Source of the DNA: CBDCTM01 sp965222005 | GTDB lineage: Bacteria > Bacteroidota > Bacteroidia > Chitinophagales > Saprospiraceae | Length of the DNA stretch: 64,000 nt | Reading direction: 5' to 3' | Assembly: GCA_965222005.1 (NCBI GenBank) | Contig: OZ244935.1 | Coordinates: forward strand, 806,001 to 870,000 | In this document: positions 53,858 through 62,898 of the stretch, one piece after another | Layout of the letters: every line of letters starts with the position of its first letter | Numbering within the stretch: position 1 is the first letter of the stretch | Made by a program: the position numbers and the translations under genes | Notes under the pieces: generated by a model | Database searches by the model: none | Told to the model about the DNA's origin: nothing | What the model saw: only the letters and a program-made list of their open reading frames with translations

Positions 53858-55927
53858 ATGATAAAAAAACACCTCTCGTTCCTATTCCTGCTCCTTCTGC
53901 CGGCACTATGTTGGGCCCAGACCTACCCCGGCGGCTTCTTCCTCAACTCGCAAGCCAAAGTGGACTCGGCCGTGCAGGTACTGCGCGACGGTGGTTATAC
54001 GGCCATAAGGGGCGGGCTGTGGATAGGTACAGAAGAAGAAAATGCTCCACATGTTGAAAGGGTCGTCATCAAGGATTTGAGCGGTTTTGAGATGCTCACC
54101 AAAATTGGTTGGTTAAAAATACAAAATACCGATTCGCTCCAAAGCCTCCACGGCCTGCACCACATAGATTCTATCGGCAATGGTATATTTTGGATTACCA
54201 ACAACCCACACCTGGAGTCCATAGCCGCTCTGGGCAGTGCTGACTTCTACAATTTGGGCTCCAGTTATTTCACAGAGCTAAGAATACAAGACAACCCCCG
54301 GCTAAAGAGCCTCGACGGGCTGGAAGGTGTTACCAAAGTAGGAGGCTGGGTAAGAATAGGTGAATTGTACCATGATGATGAACCTTATCAATTGGAAGAT
54401 TTACGAGGTTTGCGAAACCTGATGTATGTAGGGGAAATGCTTTTAATTACTTATTATATGGGAGGTACTTTAAAGGGGTTAGAAAATATAAAACTTGAAG
54501 ATTATTTAACTATATACGACTGCCCCAATTTAAGCGATATCAGTGCACTGAGTCAGTGGGATACCATTGGAAAAATGTCGCTGGGTAATTGTCCGGAGCT
54601 GAAAGACCTCAGCCCCCTGGACGGGCTGGTGCTTTCGGGGAATAAATGGGTCAGAATAGAGCACTGCCCCAAGATCGGCAGGCTTCCAAAACTAAAATTC
54701 ACAGACAACGTGGCTCCCTGGATATATCTGGAGGACCTGCCCTCGCTGCACGATATCAGCGCCTTGCATCCGGTCACTCACATACCTTATCGCCTGGAGA
54801 TCATCGATTGCGACGCCCTGGAGTATTTCGAACTGCCCAACTGGCAAGAGGGCAACGGTTTGATAATTGAAGATAATGACAGCCTGGACAGTTTTGCCTT
54901 TCCTCAACTGAAGAGAGTGGCTCTTACAGTAAATAACAATGCCCAACTCAAACATCTTAGAGGAAGTGACCGGCTGACCAGATTGATAGGTATTGGAGCA
55001 AGGGACAACACGGCTTTAGAGGAGATCAGTGGTTTCAATGCGGTGGATACCATCAGCTCTATTAGATTGTTCGGCAACCCAAACATTAAAACATTCACGG
55101 GCTTTAATAATTTGAAAGCAGCACTTGGCAGGGGTATCCAAATTTACTGGAACAACCACATCGACAGCTTCACGGCCTTTCCCAATATCGAATACGTGGA
55201 TGGGGAGTTCTATATTGGCGGCAGTGGCTTTAGCAGCATCCCCCCTTTTGATAAACTGCGGGAAGTGACCGAAAGATTTAAAATAATAGAAGCCACCGAT
55301 CTCAAAGCACTCCGGGGTTTTTCCAATCTGAAGAAGGTGAGCATGGGTATAGCTATCTTGCGCAATGACAAACTGGAGACCATCTCTATATGCCAAAGCC
55401 TGGATACCATATTAGTGGTCCGAGATACTTATAATACTACCGGTTTAAGTGTGAAAAACAACTATGCGTTGAGACATTTGGATGGTTTTGATTCCATCCG
55501 TCATTTTGAAAATCAGTTGCGACTGGAAGAATCTACCGCGCTGGAGCGGGCTCCTGCCCTGTGCCACATCCGGAGCAATCTGGGCGGTTGGCCGGAGGTG
55601 GTGCTGCGCGACAATGCCGCCGGATTCAATACGCTTGATGAGGTGGAGGCGCATTGCGAGGAGTTGACGGGGGCTGAAGAAGCGGTACCCATCCTGCCCT
55701 TTGAGGCATATCCCAATCCTTTTGTCGAGGAGCTATATGTAACAGCTCCGGCGGGCAGCTACCGCTACCGCCTGCTGGATGTGTTCGGCAGGCTGGTGCA
55801 GCAAGGCCCGCTGCCTGAGGATGGGGTGCTGCAACTCGAAGGCTTGCCCGATGGGATGTATCTGATGAGCGTGATGGATGAAAAGGGGAGATTGGTATGG
55901 ACGGAGAAAGTGGTGAGGGGAGGTTGA
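53858..55927 (+). CDS. T9SS receptor-L-domain-like LRR protein, array copy 7 (last)
   Basis: 689 residues. The signal peptide is one residue longer in the core (SFLFLLLLPALCWAQ). The N-block is type A, while everything after NVAPWIYLEDL matches copy 6 (middle b, late y, HFENQ, PEVV), so it is another A-to-other recombinant. The sorting domain is intact but its last 40 residues are different from all other copies (EDGVLQLEGLPDGMYLMSV, RLVWTEK). No minisatellite follows the stop; instead the dispersed repeat copy 2 lies downstream. The divergent end probably marks the ancestral right border of the array. Confidence 0.85.
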   Translation: MIKKHLSFLFLLLLPALCWAQTYPGGFFLNSQAKVDSAVQVLRDGGYTAIRGGLWIGTEEENAPHVERVVIKDLSGFEMLTKIGWLKIQNTDSLQSLHGLHHIDSIGNGIFWITNNPHLESIAALGSADFYNLGSSYFTELRIQDNPRLKSLDGLEGVTKVGGWVRIGELYHDDEPYQLEDLRGLRNLMYVGEMLLITYYMGGTLKGLENIKLEDYLTIYDCPNLSDISALSQWDTIGKMSLGNCPELKDLSPLDGLVLSGNKWVRIEHCPKIGRLPKLKFTDNVAPWIYLEDLPSLHDISALHPVTHIPYRLEIIDCDALEYFELPNWQEGNGLIIEDNDSLDSFAFPQLKRVALTVNNNAQLKHLRGSDRLTRLIGIGARDNTALEEISGFNAVDTISSIRLFGNPNIKTFTGFNNLKAALGRGIQIYWNNHIDSFTAFPNIEYVDGEFYIGGSGFSSIPPFDKLREVTERFKIIEATDLKALRGFSNLKKVSMGIAILRNDKLETISICQSLDTILVVRDTYNTTGLSVKNNYALRHLDGFDSIRHFENQLRLEESTALERAPALCHIRSNLGGWPEVVLRDNAAGFNTLDEVEAHCEELTGAEEAVPILPFEAYPNPFVEELYVTAPAGSYRYRLLDVFGRLVQQGPLPEDGVLQLEGLPDGMYLMSVMDEKGRLVWTEKVVRGG

Positions 55928-55942
55928 GATGGAGGCTGCCCT

Positions 55943-56025
55943 GAGATTGAATCGCTGGGCCTGTGTCTTCGAGTGCTGGCCGGGAGATTCAATTGCTGCG
56001 GGAGGGAGGAGTAGCGCATAGCGAT
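55943..56025. repeat. Dispersed intergenic repeat, copy 2
   Basis: Homologous to 36736-36815. It lies between array copy 7 (plus) and the convergent T9SS gene at 56087 (minus). Two gagatt-aat-gct segments inside it also form a short internal direct repeat. Confidence 0.75.
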
Positions 56026-56086
56026 TGGATCATTATCTTGGACTTTTATCATCACAAGCCTTTCTGTAGTACTACCAAAAAACTGT

Positions 56087-58351
56087 TTACTCCTTGATAA
56101 ATTTGATGCTCCCTGCTCCTTTTCTGGTGGTATATTGCAACAGATATACCCCTTGCCCCAAAGCCAGGACATTGGAAGCAGGAATATGCAATTCGCGCTG
56201 CTCGATTTCGAAATTGGCCTGATATATCAAGCGTCCATCTACTGAGAAAATGCTGATTGCTACATTTCCTCTTTCCACATCCAGCCCCATTAGATTGATC
56301 TGATCTTGTACAGGGTTGGGTTGGATCAAGGCAGAAGAAGCCTTATAAAATTTCACAATCACCACCGGGCTATAGGCATAGTTGCCGTCATAGTCCACCT
56401 GCTTGAGACGATAATAATTGGTGCCGTTTACAGCTTGCTCATCAACAATGTGGTAAACGTTATGAGATTGGTTGTTGCCGGCAGAATAGACCTTTTCGAT
56501 TACCTGGTAGTGCATCCCGTCTGAAGAGCGCTCCACTTCAAAGTAATCATTATCCCGCTCAAAACTGGTCATCCATTTTATCAATACCTCTTCGCCTATC
56601 TTGCTGGCAGAAAAATCCAGGAGTGCTACTGGCAGAGGGTTGGTCAATGCTGAAGTGGACGCAAAGCTGAATAAGCCTTCCTCAATAGGTGGCGGGCAGA
56701 GCAAGTCGTTGGTGATCCAGCCTTCATTCGAACCTACCGCACTACCGCCAAACTTACCCTGTCCAATGGATTTCCAGCCCATAGCCGGTGCATTTACATT
56801 GTACATGGCTATCACAAGCGAAGATATATCATTGATACCACTTCGGCCTGCATCCTTCCAATGCAGCGTAATATTTACATTTTTACTCCCCGCGGTTTTG
56901 GAAAACGACCAATGTTCCATAGCACTGATGTGCGATAGAGGACTGCTGGTAGAATTTCTGTCGGGCGGGCTGCTGTAAAAGTATTGAGCAGTAAACTGAT
57001 CGGAAGCACTAGATATGCTGTCGATTTCAAGCGGTGCATACACTCCATTGTTGCCGATCGGAAAGATAAGCGAGTCTGCTATGGTACGCCCCTTTTTGAT
57101 GATAGGCCCATCGATGAAAGACGCTTCACTACCTCCGCTGATAGTGGCAAAATCTTCAATGGTCAGTGTGTTAGTTGTATTGGTAGCAATAATTCCTTGT
57201 TGCAATTTGAGCTCCGTATCCACCACTATGGGGCCTTCCAGAGCAAAGGCCACGCCGGAGCTATTATTAATTTCGAGATTGGTAAACACAATTTCATCAG
57301 TACCACTTCCACTAAGCTTTGCTTGGGGAAGAGTTTGTGGTGTGGCGCCATTAAAAACGAAAGTGGTATTGTCTTCCATACTCAGGTTGCCATAGTTGGT
57401 AGGGCGTAGCAGATCACCTGCCAGACTCATGCTGCCTGAGCTGCGAAGGTTTAGCCAAACATCTGCTTCGTTTATAGCACTCATGCTCACATCAGCCAGA
57501 AACTGAACTTCGGCCGCTGTGCCTTCCGACTCGACCATCACATCCCGGTAAAGTGCGTTTGAGGTCATGGTAACATCGCTTTCAAATACGATAGAACCGG
57601 TATTTGCTTTTACTACAATATTACCTACTAAAGCACCATTGTTGGTTAGTGTACTTGTTCCTATTATTCTAATCTCAGAGCTACTCTTGGCAGTAATTTC
57701 GATATTAGCCCCGCCTGTTTTGGTGACTATAAGGTTTTGGTCCACTTTAAAGCGTGAATCTGCATAGGTGACAATCTTCAAGGCTTTCCCACCAGCCAGA
57801 GAGATATTGGCATTACCAGCAACGTGAAGAACGGCATTGGTGAAAAGTTCTACCTCATCATTGCCCTCAAAAGACCCTGAATTGCTGTAGGTAATGTTGA
57901 AATCGCCGGCCACATTGAGCGCTGCACTGCCCGAGATGGACAGCTTGAGTTGTTTATTGCGGCTATTGTCTGCCGAACGGCTCATCTCCACCTTGCCGGC
58001 CACATTGACTATCGCATTTGAGTTGATCTGCAATTGTACGTTCTGATCTACATCATTTGCTGTGAGATATAAATCGCCACCAACAGTAACCGTTAAGGTA
58101 TTGGTTATCACCAAAGAGGAGGTGCTGGCTGCCGTTGCATTGGTGAGGGTAAGATGATGGACGCTTACGGAAGCCGTAGTAATAGTAACTGCGTAGCCAT
58201 CAATGACCACATTATCTCCACTGCCCGGGATAATCCCTCCTGCCCAGGTAGCTGTATTGTGCCAGTCGCCATTGGCTGTGGCATAAATGGTAGCGGCGGA
58301 AGTTGCCGAAGCCAGAGAAATGACAAAAATGAATAGAAACAGTCGTCTCAT
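56087..58351 (-). CDS. T9SS-secreted beta-helix-like protein
   Basis: 754 residues from ATG 58351, with signal peptide MRRLFLFIFVISLASATSAA. Residues about 20-60 (NGDWHNTATWAGGIIPGSGDNVVID) match the tryptophan-rich start of many Bacteroidota surface proteins with a G8/parallel-beta-helix-like body. A long repetitive beta region (about 60-400, many V/I/N/S/T, VAGNANISLAGG) follows, then an Ig-like section near 560-660 (YFEVERSSDG...NYYRLKQVDYDGN) and a T9SS sorting domain (IQPNPVQDQINL). Probably cell-surface or released; function unknown. It converges with array copy 7. Confidence 0.78.
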   Translation of the reverse strand: MRRLFLFIFVISLASATSAATIYATANGDWHNTATWAGGIIPGSGDNVVIDGYAVTITTASVSVHHLTLTNATAASTSSLVITNTLTVTVGGDLYLTANDVDQNVQLQINSNAIVNVAGKVEMSRSADNSRNKQLKLSISGSAALNVAGDFNITYSNSGSFEGNDEVELFTNAVLHVAGNANISLAGGKALKIVTYADSRFKVDQNLIVTKTGGANIEITAKSSSEIRIIGTSTLTNNGALVGNIVVKANTGSIVFESDVTMTSNALYRDVMVESEGTAAEVQFLADVSMSAINEADVWLNLRSSGSMSLAGDLLRPTNYGNLSMEDNTTFVFNGATPQTLPQAKLSGSGTDEIVFTNLEINNSSGVAFALEGPIVVDTELKLQQGIIATNTTNTLTIEDFATISGGSEASFIDGPIIKKGRTIADSLIFPIGNNGVYAPLEIDSISSASDQFTAQYFYSSPPDRNSTSSPLSHISAMEHWSFSKTAGSKNVNITLHWKDAGRSGINDISSLVIAMYNVNAPAMGWKSIGQGKFGGSAVGSNEGWITNDLLCPPPIEEGLFSFASTSALTNPLPVALLDFSASKIGEEVLIKWMTSFERDNDYFEVERSSDGMHYQVIEKVYSAGNNQSHNVYHIVDEQAVNGTNYYRLKQVDYDGNYAYSPVVIVKFYKASSALIQPNPVQDQINLMGLDVERGNVAISIFSVDGRLIYQANFEIEQRELHIPASNVLALGQGVYLLQYTTRKGAGSIKFIKE

Positions 58352-58527
58352 AGGTGAAAGAGTCATTAATGTTCAAACAAGTGTAGGTGTGAAAGGGCTA
58401 GAAGGACAGGAACCCCTATCGTATCTTGCGAAATTTTGTCACAAATTTGAGGCCATAAATAGTGGGTCGTTAGCTTAAGCAGGCAAATTCATGGTATATC
58501 ATGGAGTATGTTTTTTTAATATATGTA

Positions 58528-58556
58528 TTGTGCCTGTTCAAATTACCTTACCTTTG
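58528..58556 (+). promoter_or_regulatory. Promoter of the 2-oxoacid dehydrogenase E1 gene
   Basis: TTG (58528-58530), 18 bp, then TACCTTTG (58549-58556): an exact -33/-7 pair for Bacteroidota sigma-A. The leader to ATG 58596 would be about 33 nt. Confidence 0.75.
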
Positions 58557-58595
58557 TCCGATCACTAATTGTTGCTAACAAACGCTGACTTTATA

Positions 58596-60596
58596 ATGGC
58601 TACCGTCACTGAAAACTCTCTGTCTTTCAAGAAAAAACGCCTTTCCAAAGAGCTGCTGAAAAGCTTGTACCTCCAATTGCTAAAGCCACGAATGATCGAG
58701 CAAAAAATGTTGATTTTGCTGCGGCAAGGCAAAATCAGTAAATGGTTTTCAGGCATCGGGCAGGAAGCCATTTCAATAGGTGCTACCGCCGCCTTATTGC
58801 CCGATGAGATGATATTCACTATGCACCGCAATCTGGGCGTATTTACCACTCGGGAAGTGCCTTTATTTCGGCTATTTTGTCAATGGCAGGGCAAGCTGGC
58901 CGGTTTTACTAAAGGCAGAGACCGCTCCTTTCATTTTGGAGCTCCCGAGCATCATATCGTAGGGATGATTTCTCACCTCGGGCCGCAGCTTTCACTGGCT
59001 GCCGGTGTGGGCCTGGCGCACAAATTGAGCAAAGAGGGCAGAGTAGCACTGGCGTTTACCGGAGAAGGAGGAACCAGTGAAGGAGAATTTCACGAGGCGC
59101 TCAATACAGCAGCTGTCTGGCAATTGCCGGTAATCTTTGTGATCGAAAACAATGGCTACGGCTTATCCACGCCTACTCAGGAGCAATATCGTTGTACACA
59201 TTTGGCCGATCGGGGGGCAGGGTATGGTATGCGCAGCTACCGCATCAATGGCAACAATGTTCTGGAAGTGTATCAAATGATCAGCAAATTGGCTAAAGAA
59301 ATTCGCCAAAACCCTGAGCCGGTATTGATAGAATGTGAGACTTTCCGGATGCGGGGCCATGAGGAAGCCAGCGGCACCAAATATGTACCCCCTGAGTTGA
59401 TGAAAGCCTGGGCATTAAAGGATCCAATTGAAAATTATGAACAATTCCTGCTAAAAGAAGGCATCATTGATGAGAGCTTTATAACAAAGAGCAAGGCAGC
59501 CATCAGTACTGAAATCGAAGAATCGCTCGAAAAAGCCTATGCAGAGCCCGAAATTAGCTCCTCTGCTCAACAGGAACTTGCCGATGTATATGCCGCCTCC
59601 GAAGTGCAGATCATTGAGACAGATGGCCGAAAAAGTAGCGAAAAGCGCTTTGTTGATGCGATAACGGATGGTCTTGGTCTGGCTATGGAAAAACACCCTC
59701 AACTGGTACTCATGGGGCAGGATATAGCTGAATATGGTGGCGTTTTCAAAATTACGGAAGGCTTTGTAGCGCGCTTTGGTACAGAACGGGTGCGCAATAC
59801 ACCTCTTTGCGAGAGCGCTATCATTGGCATCGCTATGGGCCTTAGTTTAAAAGGATACAAGGCAATGGTAGAGATGCAATTCGCCGATTTCGTGAGCTGT
59901 GGTTTTAACCAAATCGTCAACAATCTGGCAAAGCTCCATTACCGGTGGGGACAACAGGCAGACGTCGTCATTCGCATGCCCACCGGGGGCAATGTAGGAG
60001 CAGGGCCCTTTCATTCACAGAGCAATGAAGCCTGGTTTGTACATACACCGGGCCTCAAGGTAGTCTATCCCTCCAACCCTTACGATGCCAAAGGCTTGCT
60101 GCTGGCTGCCATTGAAGACCCTAATCCTGTTTTGTTTTTTGAGCACAAAGCTCTGTACAGAAGCTTATCGGCAAGCATCCCGGATGGAGAATACACCCTC
60201 GAAATAGGCAAGGCCAGGGAAGTGAGAGCTGGGCAGGCTGTGTCGGTTATTACCTATGGGCTGGGTGTGCATTGGGCCGAAAAAGCGGCTAAGGCGCTGG
60301 AGATTGATGCCGATATCATTGATTTGCGCAGCCTGCTGCCTATCGATTTTGAAGCGATAGAAAAAAGCGTGAAGAAAACCAATCGCGCAATTATCTTACA
60401 TGAGGACACCCTCCTGGGAGGCATAGGTGGAGAGTTGAGCGCGTATATTAGCGAGCATTTATTTGAACATTTGGATGCGCCGGTAGTGCGGGTGGGCAGC
60501 CTCAATACGCCCGTACCCTTTGCCAAGAGCCTGGAGCAGCAATTTATGCCAGCGGAACGCTTTGGGGAGCAGCTTCAGCAAATAGTGGCTTACTAA
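58596..60596 (+). CDS. 2-oxoacid dehydrogenase E1, fused alpha and beta subunits
   Basis: 666 residues. The ATG at 58596 is chosen; a TTG at 58569 is in frame. Residues 1-330 are the alpha part, with the thiamine diphosphate motif GEGGTSEGEFHEALN...ENNGYGLST and the GHEEASGTKYV segment. Residues about 345-666 are the beta transketolase-like part (LMGQDIAEYGGVFKIT, PTGGNVGAGPFHSQSNEAW). The fused form resembles branched-chain 2-oxoacid dehydrogenase E1, which decarboxylates 2-oxo acids from Val/Leu/Ile for transfer to an E2 lipoyl protein. No E2 or E3 gene is adjacent, so these must be elsewhere. Pyruvate-type activity cannot be excluded. Confidence 0.88.
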   Translation: MATVTENSLSFKKKRLSKELLKSLYLQLLKPRMIEQKMLILLRQGKISKWFSGIGQEAISIGATAALLPDEMIFTMHRNLGVFTTREVPLFRLFCQWQGKLAGFTKGRDRSFHFGAPEHHIVGMISHLGPQLSLAAGVGLAHKLSKEGRVALAFTGEGGTSEGEFHEALNTAAVWQLPVIFVIENNGYGLSTPTQEQYRCTHLADRGAGYGMRSYRINGNNVLEVYQMISKLAKEIRQNPEPVLIECETFRMRGHEEASGTKYVPPELMKAWALKDPIENYEQFLLKEGIIDESFITKSKAAISTEIEESLEKAYAEPEISSSAQQELADVYAASEVQIIETDGRKSSEKRFVDAITDGLGLAMEKHPQLVLMGQDIAEYGGVFKITEGFVARFGTERVRNTPLCESAIIGIAMGLSLKGYKAMVEMQFADFVSCGFNQIVNNLAKLHYRWGQQADVVIRMPTGGNVGAGPFHSQSNEAWFVHTPGLKVVYPSNPYDAKGLLLAAIEDPNPVLFFEHKALYRSLSASIPDGEYTLEIGKAREVRAGQAVSVITYGLGVHWAEKAAKALEIDADIIDLRSLLPIDFEAIEKSVKKTNRAIILHEDTLLGGIGGELSAYISEHLFEHLDAPVVRVGSLNTPVPFAKSLEQQFMPAERFGEQLQQIVAY

Positions 60597-60628
60597 TGCC
60601 TTGCTGCTACCCAAATACGCGCTTTTAG

Positions 60629-61138
60629 CTATTTCATCACTTTGATCACCGGTTTGAGCAAATACTGGCCGTTGCCTTGCACTACCACCGATTTTTCTGC
60701 ATCGAAATCCAGCAGCAGGTTATATTCATCAATATCTGCCAAAGGTTGATTCACTTTGATTTTTAGGCCCGATTGATGTGCGCTGGGCGTTTTTAAACCA
60801 AAGCTTTCACCGTCCAGTAAAACAGTATTGTTTTCGCCCAATACCAACCGTACTTCCTTGAGGGTATCAGCTGTGAGAGTGGCAGTAGCGATGAGCGTGT
60901 CGAGGCCATTTTGATACTCCAACAAATTGTAAACACCTGCATTTGTGCCAAGTTCAAAGGAGTCCTTTCCTACCTCGCTAAATACGTACACTTTTTGTAA
61001 ATCGATGTTCACCTCCTCAAAGGCAACGGGATTATCCGTCATCCGGATAGTCAGCTTTGTGGGGGATGTCAAGCTGTCATCTTTGTTGCATGCGTATCCA
61101 ATACAAGCCAATGCCAGGATTAGCAATCCAATTCTCAT
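60629..61138 (-). CDS. DUF4382 lipoprotein
   Basis: 169 residues. Lipobox LACIGYAC with Cys at about 17, so it is a membrane-anchored lipoprotein. The mature part LTIRMTDNPVAFEEVNIDLQKVYV is the typical opening of the DUF4382 beta-sandwich, and LLLDFDAEKSVVVQGNGQY is its usual C-terminal strand pair. Function unknown. It has its own upstream region with a 16-bp tandem repeat and converges with the E1 gene. Confidence 0.82.
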   Translation of the reverse strand: MRIGLLILALACIGYACNKDDSLTSPTKLTIRMTDNPVAFEEVNIDLQKVYVFSEVGKDSFELGTNAGVYNLLEYQNGLDTLIATATLTADTLKEVRLVLGENNTVLLDGESFGLKTPSAHQSGLKIKVNQPLADIDEYNLLLDFDAEKSVVVQGNGQYLLKPVIKVMK

Positions 61139-61149
61139 AGTAACTAGTT

Positions 61150-61181
61150 TTTATGTGAATAAATATTTATGTGAATAAATA
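61150..61181. repeat. Two 16-bp direct repeats upstream of the DUF4382 gene
   Basis: TTTATGTGAATAAATA occurs twice in tandem, 12 to 43 bp upstream of the ATG at 61138 (minus strand). The position suits an operator or a promoter-region duplication. Confidence 0.7.
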
Positions 61182-61280
61182 AATGGGAGGGAACTGATAA
61201 ATTCAACGAAAATCACACCAATAATATTGAGTTGATAAAGAGGGTTCGGGTTTGAAAAACATAGATGCGAAAGCCTGTAC

Positions 61281-61310
61281 TTGGCTAATTGTGGCTTATT
61301 CGTAAATTTG
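61281..61310 (+). promoter_or_regulatory. Promoter of the DUF5606 gene
   Basis: TTG (61281-61283), 19 bp, then TAAATTTG (61303-61310): an exact Bacteroidota-type pair, 19 bp before ATG 61330. Confidence 0.75.
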
Positions 61311-61329
61311 CAGCCTAAAATAAGTATAT

Positions 61330-61815
61330 ATGAAATTGGATGATTTTGTAGCCGTTAGCGGTATGAGCGGCATTTTTCGGCTGGCGGCCAATCGGAGCAA
61401 TGGGCTGATCGTTGAAAATCTGGATACTAAGAAAAAGCTTTTTGTATCGGCGCGCAAGCACCAGTTTACACCTCTGGCCTCCATCGGTATCTACACAGAT
61501 ACGGACACGGCTGAGCTTAAAAAAGTTTTTGGTACGATGCTCGAACAGCTTGCTGAAAATCCTCCGCCTCCGGTCAATTCGGCTGCCGATGAGCTTTCCG
61601 GTTACTTTTCTAAAATCCTGCCCGATTTTGACAGAGACCGCGTTCACCTGAGCGATATCAAAAAAGTGATAAAATGGTTTAACTTTCTGAAAGAGCGGAA
61701 TCTGCTCAAAGCTGATGAGGAATTGCCCGATAGTAAAGAGCCCGCTACAAATGAACCTTCAGCAGATGAGGCAGTGGCAGAGAAGGCTGACGGATCGGAT
61801 ACGCTCGACACCTGA
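61330..61815 (+). CDS. DUF5606 family conserved protein
   Basis: 161 residues. The first 130 (VAVSGMSGIFRLAANRSNGL..., FVSARKHQFTPLASIGIYTDT, LSDIKKVIKWFN) match the small DUF5606 family conserved across Bacteroidota; the last 30 are an acidic, Ala/Glu-rich tail. Cytoplasmic, function unknown. The SH3-like N-terminal part suggests a binding role (inference). It has its own promoter at 61281-61310. Confidence 0.8.
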   Translation: MKLDDFVAVSGMSGIFRLAANRSNGLIVENLDTKKKLFVSARKHQFTPLASIGIYTDTDTAELKKVFGTMLEQLAENPPPPVNSAADELSGYFSKILPDFDRDRVHLSDIKKVIKWFNFLKERNLLKADEELPDSKEPATNEPSADEAVAEKADGSDTLDT

Positions 61816-61909
61816 AATAGTATTTTCCCAGGCTGCGGGCAGGCATCAAATTTGATTTTTTACTAATTCCTCATAATGATTTCAAACAGCCGCTTTTAGC
61901 GTCTAGCAA

Positions 61910-62674
61910 ATGTACAAAGGAAAGAAAGTCATCGTTGTATTGCCGGCATATAATGCAGCTTTGACACTGGAAAAAACGTATGCCGAAATCCCCTTTGATC
62001 TGGTCGATGAGGTTATCCTTTGCGATGATGCCAGTAGCGACAACACCTCCCAGCTTGCCAGCGAGATTGGCATTGAGCATATCATTGTCCACAAAAGCAA
62101 CAAGGGATACGGAGGCAACCAAAAGTCGTTGTACAATAAATCATTGGAGCTAGGGGCGGATATCGTTATTATGCTGCATCCCGATTATCAGTACACTCCA
62201 AAGTTGATCCCAGCGATGGTCAATATTATCGGCGATGAGCTGTATCCGGTGGTGCTGGGGTCTCGCATATTGGGCAAAGGAGCATTGAAAGGAGGAATGC
62301 CCTTGTACAAATATATCGCCAACCGCCTGCTTACCTTCACCCAAAATTTGTTGGTCAATTACAAACTTTCGGAATACCACACCGGCTATCGGTCCTTTAG
62401 CAAAGAAGTGCTCTGCGGCATAAACTTCAATGCCAATTCGGATGACTTTGTTTTCGACAATGAAATGCTCTCGCAGATCATATACGCAGGCTTTCCGATA
62501 GCTGAACTAACCTGCCCGACCAAATATTTCGAGGAAGCATCTTCCATCAATCTTAGCCGGAGCATAAAGTATGGCCTGGGAGTGCTGAGGGTGTCTTTCA
62601 ACCATTTCCTACAAAGGCTGGGAGTAGTGAAGTTAAAGATGTACGAACGGCCAGGAGAAAGCGGGCAAAGCTAA
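61910..62674 (+). CDS. Family 2 glycosyltransferase
   Basis: 254 residues. The start VIVVLPAYNAALTLEKT, the acidic EVILCDDASSDNT motif and the metal-binding HPDYQY region mark a GT-A fold, GT2. The later HTGYRSFSKEVL segment fits DPM1/polyprenyl-phosphate glycosyltransferases. No transmembrane pair is present. It differs clearly from the GT2 at 16119, which has the QDADLEYDP motif and YGRTYKEGKK tail. The donor and acceptor are unknown. It lies 95 bp after the DUF5606 gene, with no obvious promoter or terminator between. Confidence 0.83.
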   Translation: MYKGKKVIVVLPAYNAALTLEKTYAEIPFDLVDEVILCDDASSDNTSQLASEIGIEHIIVHKSNKGYGGNQKSLYNKSLELGADIVIMLHPDYQYTPKLIPAMVNIIGDELYPVVLGSRILGKGALKGGMPLYKYIANRLLTFTQNLLVNYKLSEYHTGYRSFSKEVLCGINFNANSDDFVFDNEMLSQIIYAGFPIAELTCPTKYFEEASSINLSRSIKYGLGVLRVSFNHFLQRLGVVKLKMYERPGESGQS

Positions 62675-62687
62675 ACGAATGAAAGGC

Positions 62688-62849
62688 TCATTCGCCAATA
62701 AAATCCATCGCTTTTTTGCCCAACAGAATAATGGCAAGGATGAGGGTGTATGTTAGTGTAGCTGTCATAATTCCGGCCCAAAGGTAATTATATTTTTTAA
62801 TTTGCAAGCACTTGTTGACAATAAGAAAACGGAAAGTGGCCCGGCTCAT
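62688..62849 (-). CDS. Small membrane protein
   Basis: 53 residues from ATG 62849 (the frame is open back to 62900, which would collide with the divergent gene start): basic N-terminus, then one strong transmembrane helix (YLWAGIMTATLTYTLILAIILL) and a short charged end. No family recognised. Confidence 0.45.
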   Translation of the reverse strand: MSRATFRFLIVNKCLQIKKYNYLWAGIMTATLTYTLILAIILLGKKAMDFIGE

Positions 62850-62898
62850 TTTAGCACCGGGCCTGTAAATATGGCTGCCACCTGACATTTCTCCGATC

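Noticed and set aside
40571..55927. Diversity-generating retroelement acting on the LRR genes
   Set aside because: No reverse transcriptase, template repeat or adenine-biased substitution is seen. Differences occur in blocks, as expected of recombination.
58496..58530. Terminator-like T-run before the E1 gene
   Set aside because: The run tttttttaatata has no stable GC stem in front and lies within the promoter region.
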